The notes beneath the pieces were generated by a model that was not told the origin of the DNA, ran no database searches, and saw nothing but the letters and a program-made list of their open reading frames with translations. This document shows positions 23,455 through 23,876 of a stretch of DNA of 23,876 nucleotides, one piece after another. The first letter of the stretch is position 1. Every line of letters begins with the position of its first letter. Both the position numbers and the translations under genes were made by a program. Source of the stretch: Acetobacter sp. (GTDB taxonomy: Bacteria; Pseudomonadota; Alphaproteobacteria; RF32; CAG-239); contig JAMPED010000023.1 of assembly GCA_023665325.1 (NCBI GenBank), positions 1 to 23,876 of the forward strand, read 5' to 3'.

Positions 23455-23481
23455 AAAAAAAAGCCGCCAAATAGAGGCGAC
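23455..23481 (-). terminator. Terminator in the prepilin gene leader
   Basis: On the minus strand GTCGCC pairs with GGCGGC (23476-23481 with 23463-23468, one G-U) around TCTATTT, then T8. It ends 22 nt before the ATG at 23432, so read-through is needed to express the gene from an upstream promoter. Confidence 0.8.
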
Positions 23482-23714
23482 TGGAAGTTAAGAACTATAC
23501 CATAAAGATAGCGCGACATATTCACTATACAACAAATGTATAGCATATTTTGTCGCCTTCCAGTCTATTGACTAGAAGGCTGTAAATATATCGTTTTTAC
23601 ATTAACGTTATGGATGAGGTTCTTACGCCCCAGAATAGACTATGCCTATTCTGTTTTGACTTTATAAGATTATTATTAAATGTAAAGTAAAAAAATATAT
23701 TCGCGGCGTAAGAA
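23476..23714 (-). ncRNA. Attenuator/riboswitch-like leader of the prepilin gene
   Basis: In transcript order on the minus strand: a 10-bp inverted repeat (23705-23714 with 23620-23629) enclosing hairpin 23646-23653/23631-23638; hairpin 23596-23601/23581-23586; then arm A GCCTTCTAGTC (23570-23580) and arm B GACTGGAAGGC (23555-23565), an 11-bp hairpin with one G-U. A long hairpin follows (23551-23556/23513-23518 plus 23537-23543/23525-23531). Arm C CTTCCAGTC (23479-23487) pairs perfectly with B over 9 bp, and C overlaps the 5' arm of the terminator (23476-23481). So A:B plus terminator and B:C antiterminator exclude each other. Class and ligand are unknown; the promoter is not clear. Confidence 0.6.
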
Positions 23715-23742
23715 TAAACCTTAATTTTAAATTAAAAAATGC

Positions 23743-23770
23743 TTTACATTTTAAAATATATGTGTATAAA
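23743..23770 (+). promoter_or_regulatory. rpmI promoter
   Basis: TTTACA (23743-23748), a 16-nt spacer, TATAAA (23765-23770). The ~75-nt leader that follows can close with GTTGG/CCAAC (23772-23776 with 23825-23829). L20 autoregulation of rpmI-rplT leaders is known in other bacteria; not shown here. Confidence 0.55.
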
Positions 23771-23852
23771 TGTTGGGCGAATGATGGTTAGGGCTAATGG
23801 CATGCCTTGCTGTCTATCTTAAATCCAACTTAAATTTTTGAAAGGGATTGAA

Positions 23853-23876
23853 ATGCCTAAATTAAAAACAAAAAGT
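23853..23876 (+). CDS. rpmI: Ribosomal protein bL35, N-terminal fragment
   Basis: Eight codons to the window edge read MPKLKTKS, the conserved start of bL35, with AAAGGGA 6-7 nt upstream and a promoter at 23743. It is cut by the window; rplT would be expected next. infC is not directly upstream, where a minus-strand prepilin-like gene lies instead. Confidence 0.8.

Noticed and set aside
1..23876. CRISPR arrays, insertion sequences, prophage
   Set aside because: No regularly spaced repeats, transposase or integrase genes or phage structural genes are visible.

Overview
The window looks like an ordinary chromosomal stretch of an AT-rich alphaproteobacterium, probably a host- or gut-associated lineage. 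The evidence is the map-radC pair, alphaproteobacterial-looking AlaRS, AspRS, RNase D and HU, a TspO-like protein, and a prepilin-like protein whose N-terminus (GRSMIEMLGVLAIVG) is a type I recall from uncultured gut Alphaproteobacteria. The lineage is an inference from recognition, not from a search. Most genes look about 35-40% G+C. Nearly every transcription unit ends in a clear hairpin-plus-T-run terminator, and many starts have good AGGAG-type ribosome binding sites.

Layout. 1-5.8 kb: HU (-), a small ferritin-like protein (+), a decayed nucleotidyltransferase tail (+), a BPL_N/GATase-like protein (-), a one-TM hypothetical (+) convergent with an HD phosphohydrolase (-), a thioredoxin-fold protein without CXXC (-), an exported His/Tyr/Arg-rich protein (-), a 41-residue membrane protein (-) and apt (-). 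5.8-6.0 kb: tRNA-Thr(TGT) with a near-consensus promoter and a terminator. 6.0-10.2 kb: a stress- or catabolism-like locus made of an SDR, an exported CMD-cupin fusion, an AraC regulator and an exported alpha/beta hydrolase with a Cys nucleophile. Two near-identical 37-bp elements lie 52-60 bp upstream of the two enzyme transcription units, which suggests a small AraC regulon. 10.3-13.8 kb: a charged hypothetical (+), an orotate-phosphoribosyltransferase-like protein that has lost its PRPP motif and is unusually G+C-rich (-), a gene-free interval bounded by terminators, then map-radC (-). 14-17.2 kb: TspO-like and alaS (+). 17.2-20.9 kb: three small lipoproteins (-, two of them tandem paralogues), a structured RNA (-), a hypothetical, an outer-membrane barrel and RNase D (-). 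21-23.9 kb: aspS (+), a prepilin-like gene (-) with a long structured leader, and the first eight codons of rpmI (+) at the right edge.

The most interesting material is non-coding. Two unrelated, unrecognised structured RNAs on the minus strand each end in a strong intrinsic terminator with eight U, about 22-27 nt upstream of a gene for an exported protein. The one before the prepilin gene (about 23455-23714) shows textbook mutually exclusive hairpins, as in an attenuator or riboswitch. The one before a lipoprotein gene (about 18439-18664) folds into a closed multi-hairpin domain with a 5-bp loop-loop pseudoknot. I do not recognise either as a known class. All structures were read by eye; no folding or covariation test was run.
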